Shown piece by piece: positions 48,402 to 57,904 of a DNA stretch of 64,000 nt (its first letter is position 1; each line of letters opens with the position of its first letter). Below the pieces are notes generated by a model that searched no databases, had not been told where the DNA came from, and saw only the letters and a program-made list of their open reading frames with translations. Made by a program: the position numbers and the translations under genes. The DNA is taken from positions 124,001-188,000 of the forward strand of contig NZ_VZZZ01000005.1 of NCBI RefSeq assembly GCF_009193265.1, in the 5' to 3' direction. Origin of the DNA: Marinobacter changyiensis. GTDB taxonomy: Bacteria; Pseudomonadota; Gammaproteobacteria; Pseudomonadales; Oleiphilaceae.

Positions 48402-48835
48402 TTAGCATGTCCCTGCCACTTGAACGGCATTGGCCAACAAGTTTACCTCTTCACATTAAGGGCATGGGCTGGACTCCGATATAGCCTAAAGGAGCTACAG
48501 GGCATGAGTACAGGTGCAGACTATGCTGACTTTATTTCGAATAATGAAGTTCATGCGGCGAGAATGGCTCTTTCGTTAATGCCCGAGTAGAACAGCACCC
48601 GGGCCTCTGCGGTATGGCCCCTTGAGACCATCCTGGCCCCGCTGTCGATCAGCACACCATCCAGATATTGGTCATGTTGTTTTCCCTAATCGTCGGACGC
48701 GCGGTTATGGGGTTCATTGGCCGTTTACGAAGGTTTGACGTAAGGGCGTCTTGGGAGAACGCCTGAAAATGAAAAACGCCTCTCGGGGCGTTCAAAAAGT
48801 TTGACAAAAGTAAGTGAACCCAGCAAACCGGCTGT
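48402..48835. other. Gene-poor stretch with one possible short frame
   Basis: This 434-base region separates gene debris from the sulfate permease. The only frame with a good ribosome site is 48504-48590 on the plus strand (AAAGGAG before ATG, 28 codons beginning MSTGADYADFISNNEVHAAR). I do not recognise it; it could be the 5' end of a lost gene. A terminator lies at 48770-48797. Nothing else is supported. Confidence 0.35.
48770..48797 (-). terminator. Rho-independent terminator of the sulfate operon
   Basis: On the minus strand AACGCC (48792-48787) and GGCGTT (48780-48775) form a stem around a six-base loop, followed by TTTCATTTTC. It lies about 45 bases after the permease stop. Confidence 0.8.
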
Positions 48836-50602
48836 TCAGAAACTCCAGACAAGAGGTATCAATCCAACAGCAACACAGCCCACCAAGAGACTTAACGGCA
48901 GCCCGATCCGCACATAATCCACAAACTGATACCGCCCCGGGCCATAAACCATCAAATTCGTCTGATACCCCAACGGCGTGATAAACGAAGCCGACGCAGC
49001 AAACATCACGGTAACCGCAAACGGAAGAAAATTAACCCCAAGTTGTTCGGAAAGCGCCAGCGCTATCGGGAACATCAGCACCGCCGCCGCATTATTGGTA
49101 ATCAGCTCGGTGAATACAGCGGTCAACACATATATGAGCGCTAACGCCATCCAGGGCGTCCATTCCCCGAAACCCAGCAAACCATTGGCGACCCAGATTG
49201 CGGCACCCGTTTCAGTCATGGCATTACCCAGCGCAAATGACGCCGCAATCACCACCAGCACTGGCAAATCCACACTCCGTCTGGCCCGGCTTGCCGTAAT
49301 ACAGCCGGAAACAATCATGGCTCCTGCGGCGAGAAATGCGGCTTCCATGATCTGCAAAAGCCCGGTTGCACTCACCAGCACCATCAGCGCCAGTATTCCC
49401 AGCGCCCTTGGGGCCTTATGGAAGTCCGGCGGCGTAGAATCATTGAGCGCGCTGACCAGCAGGAAGTCCCTTCGAAACCGGTACTGCTCCACAAACTGCT
49501 GGCTGGCCTCCAACAACAGGGTATCCCCCATCCGAAAAGTGATATCACCCAGCTTACCCGGCACCCGCTTGCCTTCGCGGGACAGAGACAGAATCACCGC
49601 ATTAAAGCGGGTTCGGAACCGGCTATCGCGAATCGTTTTGTTAAGCGCCGGAAACTCCTGCCCGATAACCACCTCCACCAAGCACCGCTGATGGTTCGCT
49701 ACCTCCAGCTTGTGCACACTGCCGCTGGCCGATTTCAGGCCCTGAATACGGCGCAGCTCACTGGCACACTCCGGTGCGCCTACAAAATACAGTCGGTCAC
49801 CGGCCTGCAGTGTCCGGTCAGGCTCTACGGCAGTAATCAGCCGGCCTCCGCGGTCAATCTCGGTGAGGTAGCCATAGCTCAGCGCCCTCAAGCCGGCCTC
49901 GGCAATGGTTTTGCCTACCAGTGGCCCCGGAGCCACCACCTCAACCTCAACGCCGTATTCCCGCACCAGGTCCAGTTCTTCGGCGACGCCACCACGGTCA
50001 GGCAATATTCGTGAAGCAAAAAGCACAAGAAACGTTCCGCCGGCCACCAATAACGGAATGCCAACCCAGGCCAGCTCGAACAAACCCAGGTTAATACCAA
50101 GCTGGCTCTGGAGCATGCCATCCACCACCAGATTGGTGCTGGTGCCGATCAGAGTGCAGGTGCCGCCGAGAATGGCTGCGTAGCTCAAAGGTAACAACAA
50201 CTTGGAAGCAGGAAAACCGAGGCGCTGGGCCCAGTCCTGAATGGCGGGGATGAACATGGCGACCACAGCCGTGTTATTCATGAAACCGCTGAGAATACCG
50301 GTGGGCGCAATCATTCGCAGCTGGGCAGCTCTCTCCGTTTTCGGGTGCCCCAGCAACCGGCGGGCAATCCACTGCACCGCCCCGGTTTCCTTCAATCCCG
50401 CCGCCACCACGTAAAGGGTGGCAATGGTAATGACGCCTGGATTGCCGAACCCCGCCAGAGCCCCTGCTGGTCCCAGAACCCCTGAAATCAACAGGAATGC
50501 CAAAGCCGCCATCAGAACCAGGTCAGCGGCAACGCGGGTAAGCGCAAGTGCTGACAACACCGAAAACAGTGTGATCAGCGTTACTATGCCTTGCCACTCC
50601 AT
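48836..50602 (-). CDS. SLC13-family permease with RCK_C domains, probable sulfate transporter
   Basis: A 588-residue inner-membrane transporter of the DASS/SLC13 type. Two groups of membrane helices (about 1-200 and 385-588) carry the repeated motifs NNTAVVAMFIPAI, GTCTLIGTSTNLVVDGM and, in the second half, ITNNAAAVLMFPIA and TPLGYQTNLMVYGPG. Between them are two cytosolic TrkA-C/RCK_C domains (about 205-370). SLC13 proteins of this form next to cysDNC are sulfate importers in many marine bacteria, so sulfate is the best substrate. It starts five bases after the cysC stop and ends the operon. Confidence 0.88.
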   Translation of the reverse strand: MEWQGIVTLITLFSVLSALALTRVAADLVLMAALAFLLISGVLGPAGALAGFGNPGVITIATLYVVAAGLKETGAVQWIARRLLGHPKTERAAQLRMIAPTGILSGFMNNTAVVAMFIPAIQDWAQRLGFPASKLLLPLSYAAILGGTCTLIGTSTNLVVDGMLQSQLGINLGLFELAWVGIPLLVAGGTFLVLFASRILPDRGGVAEELDLVREYGVEVEVVAPGPLVGKTIAEAGLRALSYGYLTEIDRGGRLITAVEPDRTLQAGDRLYFVGAPECASELRRIQGLKSASGSVHKLEVANHQRCLVEVVIGQEFPALNKTIRDSRFRTRFNAVILSLSREGKRVPGKLGDITFRMGDTLLLEASQQFVEQYRFRRDFLLVSALNDSTPPDFHKAPRALGILALMVLVSATGLLQIMEAAFLAAGAMIVSGCITASRARRSVDLPVLVVIAASFALGNAMTETGAAIWVANGLLGFGEWTPWMALALIYVLTAVFTELITNNAAAVLMFPIALALSEQLGVNFLPFAVTVMFAASASFITPLGYQTNLMVYGPGRYQFVDYVRIGLPLSLLVGCVAVGLIPLVWSF

Positions 50603-50606
50603 GGAT

Positions 50607-51212
50607 TCAATCCTTACGGGCGATCATTTCCCGCTCAAGCAGGTAGGCAATCAGCGACTCAACACACTCCTCCACCGTGTGCCGGGACGTATCCAGCCGG
50701 ATCTCAGGGTGTGCCGGCACCTCGTAAGGCGAATCGATGCCGGTGAAGTGCTTAAGCTGGCCGGACCGGGCCTTCTGATACAGCCCCTTCGGGTCGCGCT
50801 CCTCACAGATAGCCAGCGGCGTATCCATGAACACTTCAATGAACTCGCCCGCCGGAAACAACTTCCGCACCAGGCGTCGGTCGCCGGTGAATGGCGAAAT
50901 GAAGGCGCTCATGACAATCAAACCCGCGTCGGCAAAGAGTTTGCACACCTCGCCCACCCGGCGGATATTCTCTTCCCTGTCGTCGTCCGAAAAACCCAGA
51001 TCCTTGCACAAACCGTGGCGAACGTTGTCACCATCCAGCAGGAACGTGTGGTAGCCACGTTTGTACAAGGCGACATCCAGTGCGTTGGCAATGGTCGACT
51101 TGCCAGAGCCACTCAGGCCGGTGAACCAAAGCAGGCACGGTTTCTGGTTTTTGTTAACGGAACGCTCGGCACGGGTGATTTTGTGATCGTGCCAGACAAT
51201 ATTATCAGCCAA
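50607..51212 (-). CDS. cysC: Adenylylsulfate kinase
   Basis: CysC phosphorylates APS to PAPS, the sulfate donor for reduction and for sulfotransferases. The 201-residue protein has the P-loop [44 protein letters not shown], and the [20 protein letters not shown] segment. The start codon is an unusual TTG at 51212 (giving [13 protein letters not shown], a normal CysC N terminus) with a strong GGGAGAAG just upstream, so I accept it. It lies 14 bases after cysN. Confidence 0.95.
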   Translation of the reverse strand: MADNIVWHDHKITRAERSVNKNQKPCLLWFTGLSGSGKSTIANALDVALYKRGYHTFLLDGDNVRHGLCKDLGFSDDDREENIRRVGEVCKLFADAGLIVMSAFISPFTGDRRLVRKLFPAGEFIEVFMDTPLAICEERDPKGLYQKARSGQLKHFTGIDSPYEVPAHPEIRLDTSRHTVEECVESLIAYLLEREMIARKD

Positions 51213-51226
51213 AGTTCTTCTCCCTT

Positions 51227-52639
51227 TTAAACCGGCTTACAAGCCCACTCCGGGTAATTCTCCCGAATAAACCGATTCAGATTGCGCTCCGCTTCGGTGT
51301 ATTCCCGATCAGTCATGGCACCGGCGCCATCCAGAGCCCGGGCCACCATGCCGGCCGCCACGGTCACATTGGTCAGCTTGTCAATCAAAATGAAGCTGCC
51401 AGTACCGGGATGGCCCTGGTAATCCTCGACAACCACCGGCTCGGAAAGCTCAATATCACAGAGGCCAATAGCGTTCAGATCAAGGCCACCCTGGGCGTCC
51501 AGATTGCGCTCCAGCGTGTTGACATCAATTTCTTCAAGAACCTCATTGACATAACAGTTGGTTACCCGGGTCCCGATCTTGATGCCGTACTCACGGCCAG
51601 GCTTAAGCGCCTTTTCGTTCATCCAGACGATATGGGCCGCAAAACGGTTACCCAGCGCAGGCCGATTGTTCGCATGCACCAGCAGATCACCGCGGGAAAT
51701 GTCCACTTCGTCTTCCAGGGTCAGCGTGATGGCATCCCCCGGCCAGGCTCGTTCGATCTCGCCTTCGTAATCGTGGATACCCTTTACGCGGGAGATTTTA
51801 CCGGACGGCAGCACCGCCACTTCATCGCCCTTGTGCACCACACCGCTGGCGAGAGTCCCGCAGTAGCCGCGGAAATCCAGGTTCGGGCGGTTGACATACT
51901 GCACCGGGAAACGCAGATCCGTCAGGTTCTTGTCTTCTAGAACCTCCACCTGCTCCAGAATAGTCATCAGGGTTTCGCCGTGGTACCAGGGCGTCTGCTC
52001 GCTGCGGTTCACCAGGTTATCGCCATTCAGTGCTGAAATCGGCACATAATGAACGTCCTCCAGCCCAAGCTGAGTCGCCAGCGTCTGGTATTGCTCACGG
52101 ATGTTGTTGAACACCTCCTCGGAGAAATCCACCAGGTCCATTTTGTTGATGGCCACCACGATGTGCTTCAGCCCCAGCAGGCTGACGATAAAGCTGTGCC
52201 GGCGGGATTGCGTAAGCACACCTTTGCGGGCATCAATCATCACCACCGCCAGATCACAGGTAGACGCACCGGTGGCCATATTGCGGGTGTACTGCTCATG
52301 GCCCGGGCAGTCGGCGATGATGAACTTGCGCTTATCGGTGGAAAAATAACGGTAGGCCACATCAATGGTGATGCCCTGCTCCCGCTCGGAAGCCAGGCCA
52401 TCCACCAGCAACGCCAGATCCAAAGACTCACCGGCATTGCCCTGGCGCGCGCTGTCTTTGTGCAACGCCGCCAGGTGGTCTTCGAAAATCAGCTTGGAAT
52501 CAAACAGCAGGCGACCAATCAATGTGGACTTGCCATCATCCACGCTGCCGCAGGTGAGAAAGCGCAGCAGGTCCTTGTTTTCATGCTGGTCCAGGTACGC
52601 GAGGATATCGGATTCAATCAATTCGGAGGCGTGTGACAT
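51227..52639 (-). CDS. cysN: Sulfate adenylyltransferase subunit 1 (GTPase)
   Basis: CysN is the GTPase subunit of ATP sulfurylase; GTP hydrolysis drives APS formation by CysD. The 470-residue EF-Tu-like protein has [19 protein letters not shown] (G1), [12 protein letters not shown] (G3) and [15 protein letters not shown] (G4), then two beta-barrel domains. It has no fused CysC domain, consistent with the separate cysC. Its ATG overlaps the cysD TGA by one base. Confidence 0.96.
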   Translation of the reverse strand: MSHASELIESDILAYLDQHENKDLLRFLTCGSVDDGKSTLIGRLLFDSKLIFEDHLAALHKDSARQGNAGESLDLALLVDGLASEREQGITIDVAYRYFSTDKRKFIIADCPGHEQYTRNMATGASTCDLAVVMIDARKGVLTQSRRHSFIVSLLGLKHIVVAINKMDLVDFSEEVFNNIREQYQTLATQLGLEDVHYVPISALNGDNLVNRSEQTPWYHGETLMTILEQVEVLEDKNLTDLRFPVQYVNRPNLDFRGYCGTLASGVVHKGDEVAVLPSGKISRVKGIHDYEGEIERAWPGDAITLTLEDEVDISRGDLLVHANNRPALGNRFAAHIVWMNEKALKPGREYGIKIGTRVTNCYVNEVLEEIDVNTLERNLDAQGGLDLNAIGLCDIELSEPVVVEDYQGHPGTGSFILIDKLTNVTVAAGMVARALDGAGAMTDREYTEAERNLNRFIRENYPEWACKPV

Positions 52640-53553
52640 CAGAAATACCCTTCCCTTTTCTTCTGCTCCATGGACGCCGCCGAATCGTGATCGATCACCC
52701 GGCCCTGGCGCTCAGACGTTTTGGTGAGCAGCATCTCCTGGATAATCTCCGGCAGCGTGGCCGCCTCGGACTCCACCGCGCCGGTCAGCGGGTAGCAGCC
52801 CAGGGTACGAAATCGCACCATCTTGAGCTCCGGCTTCTCGCCAGTTTCCAGCGGCATCCGGTCGTCATCCACCATGATCAGGGTGCCATCGCGCTCCACC
52901 ACCGGACGCTCGGCGGCGTAATACAGCGGCACAATGTCGATGTTCTCCAGATAGATGTATTGCCAGATGTCCAGCTCGGTCCAGTTAGACAAAGGGAAAA
53001 CCCGGATGCTTTCGCCCTTGTTGACCTTGCCGTTATAGAGTTGCCAGAGCTCCGGGCGCTGGTTTTTCGGGTCCCAGCGATGAAATTTGTCCCGGAAGGA
53101 GTACACCCGCTCCTTGGCCCGGGATTTCTCCTCATCCCGGCGGGCACCGCCGAACGCGGCGTCAAAACCGTAATGGTCCAGCGCCTGTTTGAGTGCCTGG
53201 GTCTTCATCACATCGGTGTGCTTGGCACTGCCGTGGGTAAAGGGCCCAACGCCCTGCGCCACGCCTTCCTGATTGGTATGCACAATCAGTTTCAAACCCA
53301 GCCGCTGTGTCAGTTCATCCCGGAACTTGATCATCTCCCGGAACTTCCAGGTAGTGTCCACATGCATCAGCGGGAACGGTGGCTTGCCCGGGGCGAAGGC
53401 TTTCATCGCCAGGTGCAGCATGACCGCGGAATCCTTGCCGATGGAATACAGCATCACCGGGTTATCAAACTCGGCGGCCACCTCACGGATGATGTGAATG
53501 GATTCCGCCTCGAGTTGTTTGAGGTGAGTTTTCTTTGGAGGGATTAACGTCAT
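52639..53553 (-). CDS. cysD: Sulfate adenylyltransferase subunit 2
   Basis: CysD forms APS from ATP and sulfate. The 304-residue form begins [21 protein letters not shown] at 53553; the open frame continues twelve codons upstream but that part is not conserved. The PP-loop motif is [18 protein letters not shown]; other signatures are [34 protein letters not shown] and [10 protein letters not shown]. First of the cysD-cysN-cysC-permease series, 45 bases after the DHH gene, so likely one operon. Confidence 0.96.
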   Translation of the reverse strand: MTLIPPKKTHLKQLEAESIHIIREVAAEFDNPVMLYSIGKDSAVMLHLAMKAFAPGKPPFPLMHVDTTWKFREMIKFRDELTQRLGLKLIVHTNQEGVAQGVGPFTHGSAKHTDVMKTQALKQALDHYGFDAAFGGARRDEEKSRAKERVYSFRDKFHRWDPKNQRPELWQLYNGKVNKGESIRVFPLSNWTELDIWQYIYLENIDIVPLYYAAERPVVERDGTLIMVDDDRMPLETGEKPELKMVRFRTLGCYPLTGAVESEAATLPEIIQEMLLTKTSERQGRVIDHDSAASMEQKKREGYF

Positions 53554-53598
53554 AACTATTCCATTTATATGTTTTCCCGCGGATTCCATGGCACAAAA

Positions 53599-54567
53599 TC
53601 AGCTCTTCCAGAATGCCGCCATGGTATCCAGAAACGCCTGCAGCTCCTCCGCAGGCAACGAGTTAATCCCGGCTGCCGCCTTACGCCCACCACCGGTGGG
53701 AAAACTGCGAGCCACTTCATCAGCACCACTGCGATTATTCAGGGGCGCACGAATACTCACCAGATAGGTATTGTCGGCTTGCGCGGTTACGATCGCACAA
53801 GCCTTATCCGGGTTGCGATTGGCAAGCTCATTACCCAATACACCACTCACCCGGCGAGCCCAGCCTTCATCCGGCAACTTCACAGCAAGTGATGTCGCGG
53901 ATTCCGAAAGCATGTGCGCAGCTAGTCCCCGAGCCATGTCCGCCTCATAGCCATCACGCAACCGTTGCCAGGCAGCGGGCTCGGAGGCAATCAAATCCAG
54001 CGGGTCTGCAAACTTCACAAACGCCCGGTACAAATCCGCCGGATGGAAGTGCAAATCCTCAACCGTGGAACCATAACCATTGTAGTTGGTACACACGCCC
54101 AGCGTTTTCAGCGCCTGGGTTTGCTCAGACGACAAACCGGCCTTCTCCGCCAGTTCTTCACCCACCGCATTCAGGTTATCGCCAAAAGCAGCCGCAATGG
54201 CCCAGTTATGAAAACGGCCACCCAAATGCTGATCTACCAGCAAGCTGGTGCAAGTGGTAGGCTGGGTATCGATCAAAGCCGTAAAGCCAGGCGCATCCGG
54301 CAGGGTTTCCCCGGGGAAGTGGTGATCCACATAAAACACCGAACAGCCGGCGGCCAGCAGCTCGTCCACCGCCTCACGGTTTTTATCAAGGCTGATGTCG
54401 AGAATGTTCACCTGAGCAGGCGACTCAACCGGCACCTGTTGGGCCAGGGCTATGTCGCGTTTTACGCCGGTGATAAGGGTAGATTCACAAGGCTCCGCCA
54501 GGCGGAGCTGGATCAGGGCGCAAATGCCATCTGCATCACCGTTGAACACGTCATAATTGTGCATCAT
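53599..54567 (-). CDS. DHH/DHHA1 family phosphoesterase
   Basis: A 322-residue protein with the DHH-superfamily metal site: FNGDADGICALIQ (about 8-20), LDISLDKNREAVDELL, and YVDHHFPG (about 97-104). A C-terminal DHHA1-like domain ends in the substrate-binding GGGRKAAAGIN. Relatives include RecJ, nanoRNases and cyclic-dinucleotide phosphodiesterases. The first metal motif here is NGDADG, typical of a stand-alone group often annotated acetyltransferase or phosphoesterase. Proximity to cysDNC suggests a pAp/PAP phosphatase-like role (removing the sulfate-assimilation by-product), but this is only inference. GGAG lies eight bases before the ATG. Confidence 0.82.
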   Translation of the reverse strand: MMHNYDVFNGDADGICALIQLRLAEPCESTLITGVKRDIALAQQVPVESPAQVNILDISLDKNREAVDELLAAGCSVFYVDHHFPGETLPDAPGFTALIDTQPTTCTSLLVDQHLGGRFHNWAIAAAFGDNLNAVGEELAEKAGLSSEQTQALKTLGVCTNYNGYGSTVEDLHFHPADLYRAFVKFADPLDLIASEPAAWQRLRDGYEADMARGLAAHMLSESATSLAVKLPDEGWARRVSGVLGNELANRNPDKACAIVTAQADNTYLVSIRAPLNNRSGADEVARSFPTGGGRKAAAGINSLPAEELQAFLDTMAAFWKS

Positions 54568-54604
54568 TCACTCCAAAGCATTTCCACGTGGGCGTAAAAT
54601 TAAC

Positions 54605-54706
54605 ATCATGAACGCTCATAACGGTCTTCATACCTTACTTTATTGTCTTCCCCAAGATAAGCACCGGCTCTGCCAAGAATTTGGACAGCAATCACTCTGG
54701 GTGGCC
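54605..54706 (-). pseudogene. Second manC-like C-terminal remnant
   Basis: A minus-strand frame of 33 codons ends with YLGEDNKVRYEDRYERS and a stop; it matches the ManC C-terminal pattern YLGEDDIVRF-D-Y. The frame is closed upstream by a TAA. Only about 20 residues are convincing. The neighbouring 54707-54917 contains another short open stretch directly after the glmS remnant (GTG 54917, 39 codons with YRKMGPDADTDGGYCLPND) that I cannot assign. Confidence 0.55.
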
Positions 54707-54917
54707 GTTACAGCGCAACAATTACCTTGGCCGGCCCGGACAAGATCAGAATATTGGAGTCGACAATGGCCCGAATCAGGTTGTTAGGGAGCTCCTCCTA
54801 GTGGGCCAACTGCTGCTTGCTATCGTTGGGCAGACAATAGCCGCCATCAGTATCCGCATCTGGCCCCATTTTTCGGTATGCGATTGTTTCCCCGGGCGTA
54901 TAAAGGCTATCCGTCAC

Positions 54918-55382
54918 CTATTCCACAGTGACACTCTTCGCTAAATTCCTGGGCTTATCCACGTCCGTGCCTTTCACCAGTGCGACATGGTAGGCGAGTA
55001 ACTCCAGGGCGACGACGTGAAGAATTGGAGACAGGGCACCATAGTGTTCAGGCATTTTCAGTACCTGCACGCCCTCCTCCGCCCTGACCTTGCTGTCACC
55101 GTCGGCAAACACGAAGAGCTTGCCACCGCCGGCCCGAACTTCTTCCATGTTGGACTTTAGCTTTTCCAGTAAATCGTCATTGGGGGCGACGACGACCACC
55201 GGCATGCCTTCGTCAACCAGTGCGAGGGGGCCACCCTGCCCGATGGAACGAGCCCGGTGAAGAGAGCCATTCAATAGAGCAACGCCGGCAGAGTCATAGC
55301 CCTTGTGCTCCAGGGCTTTAAGGCCACTGATCAGAAAAGGAGTAACTTCTCAGTGGCATACAGCAGCGACGATTCCGCACAT
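54918..55382 (-). pseudogene. glmS: glmS pseudogene: nonsense codon and large in-frame deletion
   Basis: Glutamine-fructose-6-phosphate aminotransferase remnant. From the ATG at 55382 the frame reads MCGIVAAVCH, then TGA at 55352-55350, then [36 protein letters not shown], the normal GlmS N terminus with the catalytic Cys2. It then jumps in the same frame to the far C terminus: [40 protein letters not shown], and [20 protein letters not shown] ending AKSVTVE. About 450 residues of glutaminase and isomerase domains are missing. It cannot be an active enzyme; a full glmS must exist elsewhere. Confidence 0.9.
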
Positions 55383-55565
55383 AAAAAAGAAAAATCCTGG
55401 TTAATAAAGGAACTGGTATTGAGAGGGTGCGCTGTTACTGGTACGAACGATACAATCAACAAGTGAGTGGATATTAAGGCTGGACTCGAAAATTCATAGA
55501 GATTAAAACGGTGGTTTTTCGTATCATTCGATATATTACGCGGCAAAAAATTTACAGGCAATCCA

Positions 55566-56756
55566 TTATCTTTCCAGTGCACCAACGATCTGTTTAACAG
55601 CCGTCTCTGGCGAAAAAAGCCGCTTGTACACGGCCCGGCACCGTGAGGGTAGCTCCGCATCTACTTCCCGCTGCTCGATGAGAGATTCCGCCATTCTTTT
55701 CAACGAATCCACAGTGCCATCGGTTGCCACTGCCCCAACCTGCTCTTCCTGGATCAGGTTAACGAGATCATTGCCTTCATTGATGTTTGCCAGGACGGAC
55801 AACCCACTCTGCATATAGGTCAGAAATTTACCGGGAATATTGTGAGTCTTGTGGCGCGGGTGGAGCGCCACCAACCCAACATCGCACTGAGCGTATAGGC
55901 CGGGAATTTCGTCCGGGTCGATTTCATCGTGAAAAAGAACATTGTCGAGATTTCGACGCTTTGCATCTGCGGCCAATTTTTGGACATCACTACCGCGGCC
56001 AACAAACAGAAAACCAATATCTTGACGATCGCCAAGCGATTCCGCCAGATCGAGCAGAATATCCATACCCTGCGCAACCCCCATGTTGCCCGCGTAGACA
56101 AACACCTTTCGTCCGGCTAGAACCGTCTTGGCAACATCAATGGAACAGTGCCCCGCCGGTGCATCTGCCAACCAGTTCTGCAGCACTTCCAGCTTACGGC
56201 TCTCGTCCTTGCGCCACTCATCGAAGTAGACTGCATTTCCCGGTGTCTGAATCCCGATAACATCGGCAACAGAATACTGATAGTTGGCCACTGCACGAAA
56301 AAAACGATAAGGAAGGCCCCGGCCCATCAAGCCCATATCTACTGCCCATTCCGGGAAAATATCCCGAATAATAAGATAGCCTCTGCAGTCATTCGCTTTC
56401 TTCAAGGCGTTCGCAATAGGGCCAAAGAAAATGCTGGGAGCGTACCACACCACACCGTCCCAGGAAGTATCTGCCAAGGGGCTTTTTCGGAGGTTACGAA
56501 GCATCGCAAAGGGCATTAAGAATTCGCCCAAAGTGCGCTGCACGTACCCAATATCTTTGGTTTTGGGCGTTTTCAACCTGAGTACCTGAACACCATCCCG
56601 GTTTTCCAGCGCCCAGGGTTCCTGCATATCCGGGGTGGGCAGCATCACCGTTAACGAATGGCCCTGCCTTAAAAATTCCCTTGAGAGATCCCGCAACTGC
56701 ACCGCCCCCGATGTCCGCAACGGGGGGAAGGTATCCGCAATCAGCACAAACTTCAT
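55566..56756 (-). CDS. wbuB: GT4 glycosyltransferase, WbuB-like
   Basis: A 396-residue GT-B enzyme resembling WbuB, which adds L-FucNAc in E. coli O26-type and related glycans. Motifs: MKFVLIADTFPPLRTSGAVQ, DIFPEWAVDMGLM, VFVYAGNMGVAQGMDILLDL, GRGSDVQKL and HNIPGKFLTYMQSGLSVLA. The ATG at 56756 is used; eleven upstream codons run into fnlC. It lies 13 bases after the fnlC stop, so the three UDP-L-FucNAc genes and this transferase form a unit. Donor assignment rests on that linkage. Confidence 0.85.
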   Translation of the reverse strand: MKFVLIADTFPPLRTSGAVQLRDLSREFLRQGHSLTVMLPTPDMQEPWALENRDGVQVLRLKTPKTKDIGYVQRTLGEFLMPFAMLRNLRKSPLADTSWDGVVWYAPSIFFGPIANALKKANDCRGYLIIRDIFPEWAVDMGLMGRGLPYRFFRAVANYQYSVADVIGIQTPGNAVYFDEWRKDESRKLEVLQNWLADAPAGHCSIDVAKTVLAGRKVFVYAGNMGVAQGMDILLDLAESLGDRQDIGFLFVGRGSDVQKLAADAKRRNLDNVLFHDEIDPDEIPGLYAQCDVGLVALHPRHKTHNIPGKFLTYMQSGLSVLANINEGNDLVNLIQEEQVGAVATDGTVDSLKRMAESLIEQREVDAELPSRCRAVYKRLFSPETAVKQIVGALER

Positions 56757-56769
56757 GATATTTCCTGAA

Positions 56770-57900
56770 TCAGTATTTCTTCCACACAACCCGGTTCACG
56801 TAGTCCGTGTAGCTGTGAATAAGCCTAACCACCTTGTCTGATACATTCGGCATGCTGTAATCAGTCACCAGGCGCAGGGTGCGTTCATCGCCACGGCCCT
56901 GGCTTTCCAGAATGGCCAGGCCCTGCAGCACTCGTGCCCTGCTCAGGCCCACCATCATAGCGGCGGCTTCTTCCATGCCTTCAGGGCGCTCGTGGGCTTC
57001 ACGAATGTTCAGAGCCGGGAAGTTGAGGATGGAGGCTTCTTCGTTAATGGTGCCGCTGTCAGACAACACCACCTTGGCGCTTAACTGCAGCTTGTTGTAA
57101 TCCTTGAATCCCATTGGTTTCAGCAGGCGTACATTTTCATGAAATTGCACACCCATGGCATCCACCCGTTTTTGGGTTCTGGGGTGGGTAGAGACAATCA
57201 CCGGGTGGCCGTACTGCTCCGCTACGGCATTCAGGGTGTCGACCAGGGCCTGAAAGTTCTTGTCGGAATCTACATTCTCTTCCCGGTGGGCGCTGACCAC
57301 AAAGAACTGCCCTTCCTTTAGTCCCAATCGCTCCAGAACATCGGAAGCATCAATGCCCTCGCGGAAGTGATTCAGCACTTCAAACATCGGGCTGCCGGTT
57401 TTGATCACCCGGTCTGGCGGCAAGCCTTCGCGCAGCAGGTAATCCCGGGCAATGGCGCTGTAGGTGAGGTTGATATCCGCCGTGTGGTCAACAATGCGGC
57501 GGTTGATCTCCTCCGGTACCCGCATATCGAAACAGCGGTTGCCGGCTTCCATGTGAAAGGTAGGGATCTTGCGGCGCTTGGCGGGGATAACGGCCATGCA
57601 GCTGTTGGTGTCGCCCAGTACCAGCAGGGCTTCCGGCTGCACCTCGGCCAACACCCGGTCAACGGCGATAATCACGTTACCGATCGTTTCCGCGCCACTG
57701 GCACCGGCGGCATTCAGGAAATAATCCGGCTGGCGAATGCCCAGGTCCTGGAAGAAGATTTCATTGAGCTCGAAATCGTAGTTCTGGCCGGTGTGCACCA
57801 GAATATGCTCGCAATGCTCATCCAATTTGGCCATTACGCGGGAGAGGCGAATAATCTCTGGCCGGGTCCCCACCACCGTTATCAGTTTCAGTTTTTTCAT
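56770..57900 (-). CDS. fnlC: UDP-N-acetyl-L-fucosamine synthase (C2 epimerase, FnlC/WbjD)
   Basis: Last step to UDP-L-FucNAc: epimerises C2 of UDP-2-acetamido-2,6-dideoxy-L-talose. The 376-residue GT-B-like protein is of the WecB superfamily: VVGTRPEIIRLSRVMAKL, GDTNSCMAVIPAKRRKIPTF, MEAGNRCFDMRVPEEINRR, SAHREENVD and SDSGTINEEASILNFPALN. The EAGNRCFDMRVPEE form is characteristic of FnlC/Cap5G rather than WecB. Follows fnlB by four bases. Confidence 0.93.
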   Translation of the reverse strand: MKKLKLITVVGTRPEIIRLSRVMAKLDEHCEHILVHTGQNYDFELNEIFFQDLGIRQPDYFLNAAGASGAETIGNVIIAVDRVLAEVQPEALLVLGDTNSCMAVIPAKRRKIPTFHMEAGNRCFDMRVPEEINRRIVDHTADINLTYSAIARDYLLREGLPPDRVIKTGSPMFEVLNHFREGIDASDVLERLGLKEGQFFVVSAHREENVDSDKNFQALVDTLNAVAEQYGHPVIVSTHPRTQKRVDAMGVQFHENVRLLKPMGFKDYNKLQLSAKVVLSDSGTINEEASILNFPALNIREAHERPEGMEEAAAMMVGLSRARVLQGLAILESQGRGDERTLRLVTDYSMPNVSDKVVRLIHSYTDYVNRVVWKKY

Positions 57901-57904
57901 AAAG

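Noticed and set aside
55331..55660. A 109-codon minus-strand frame between wbuB and the glmS relic
   Set aside because: It has no recognisable features and overlaps both neighbours out of frame; the glmS reading explains the right part of the DNA better.
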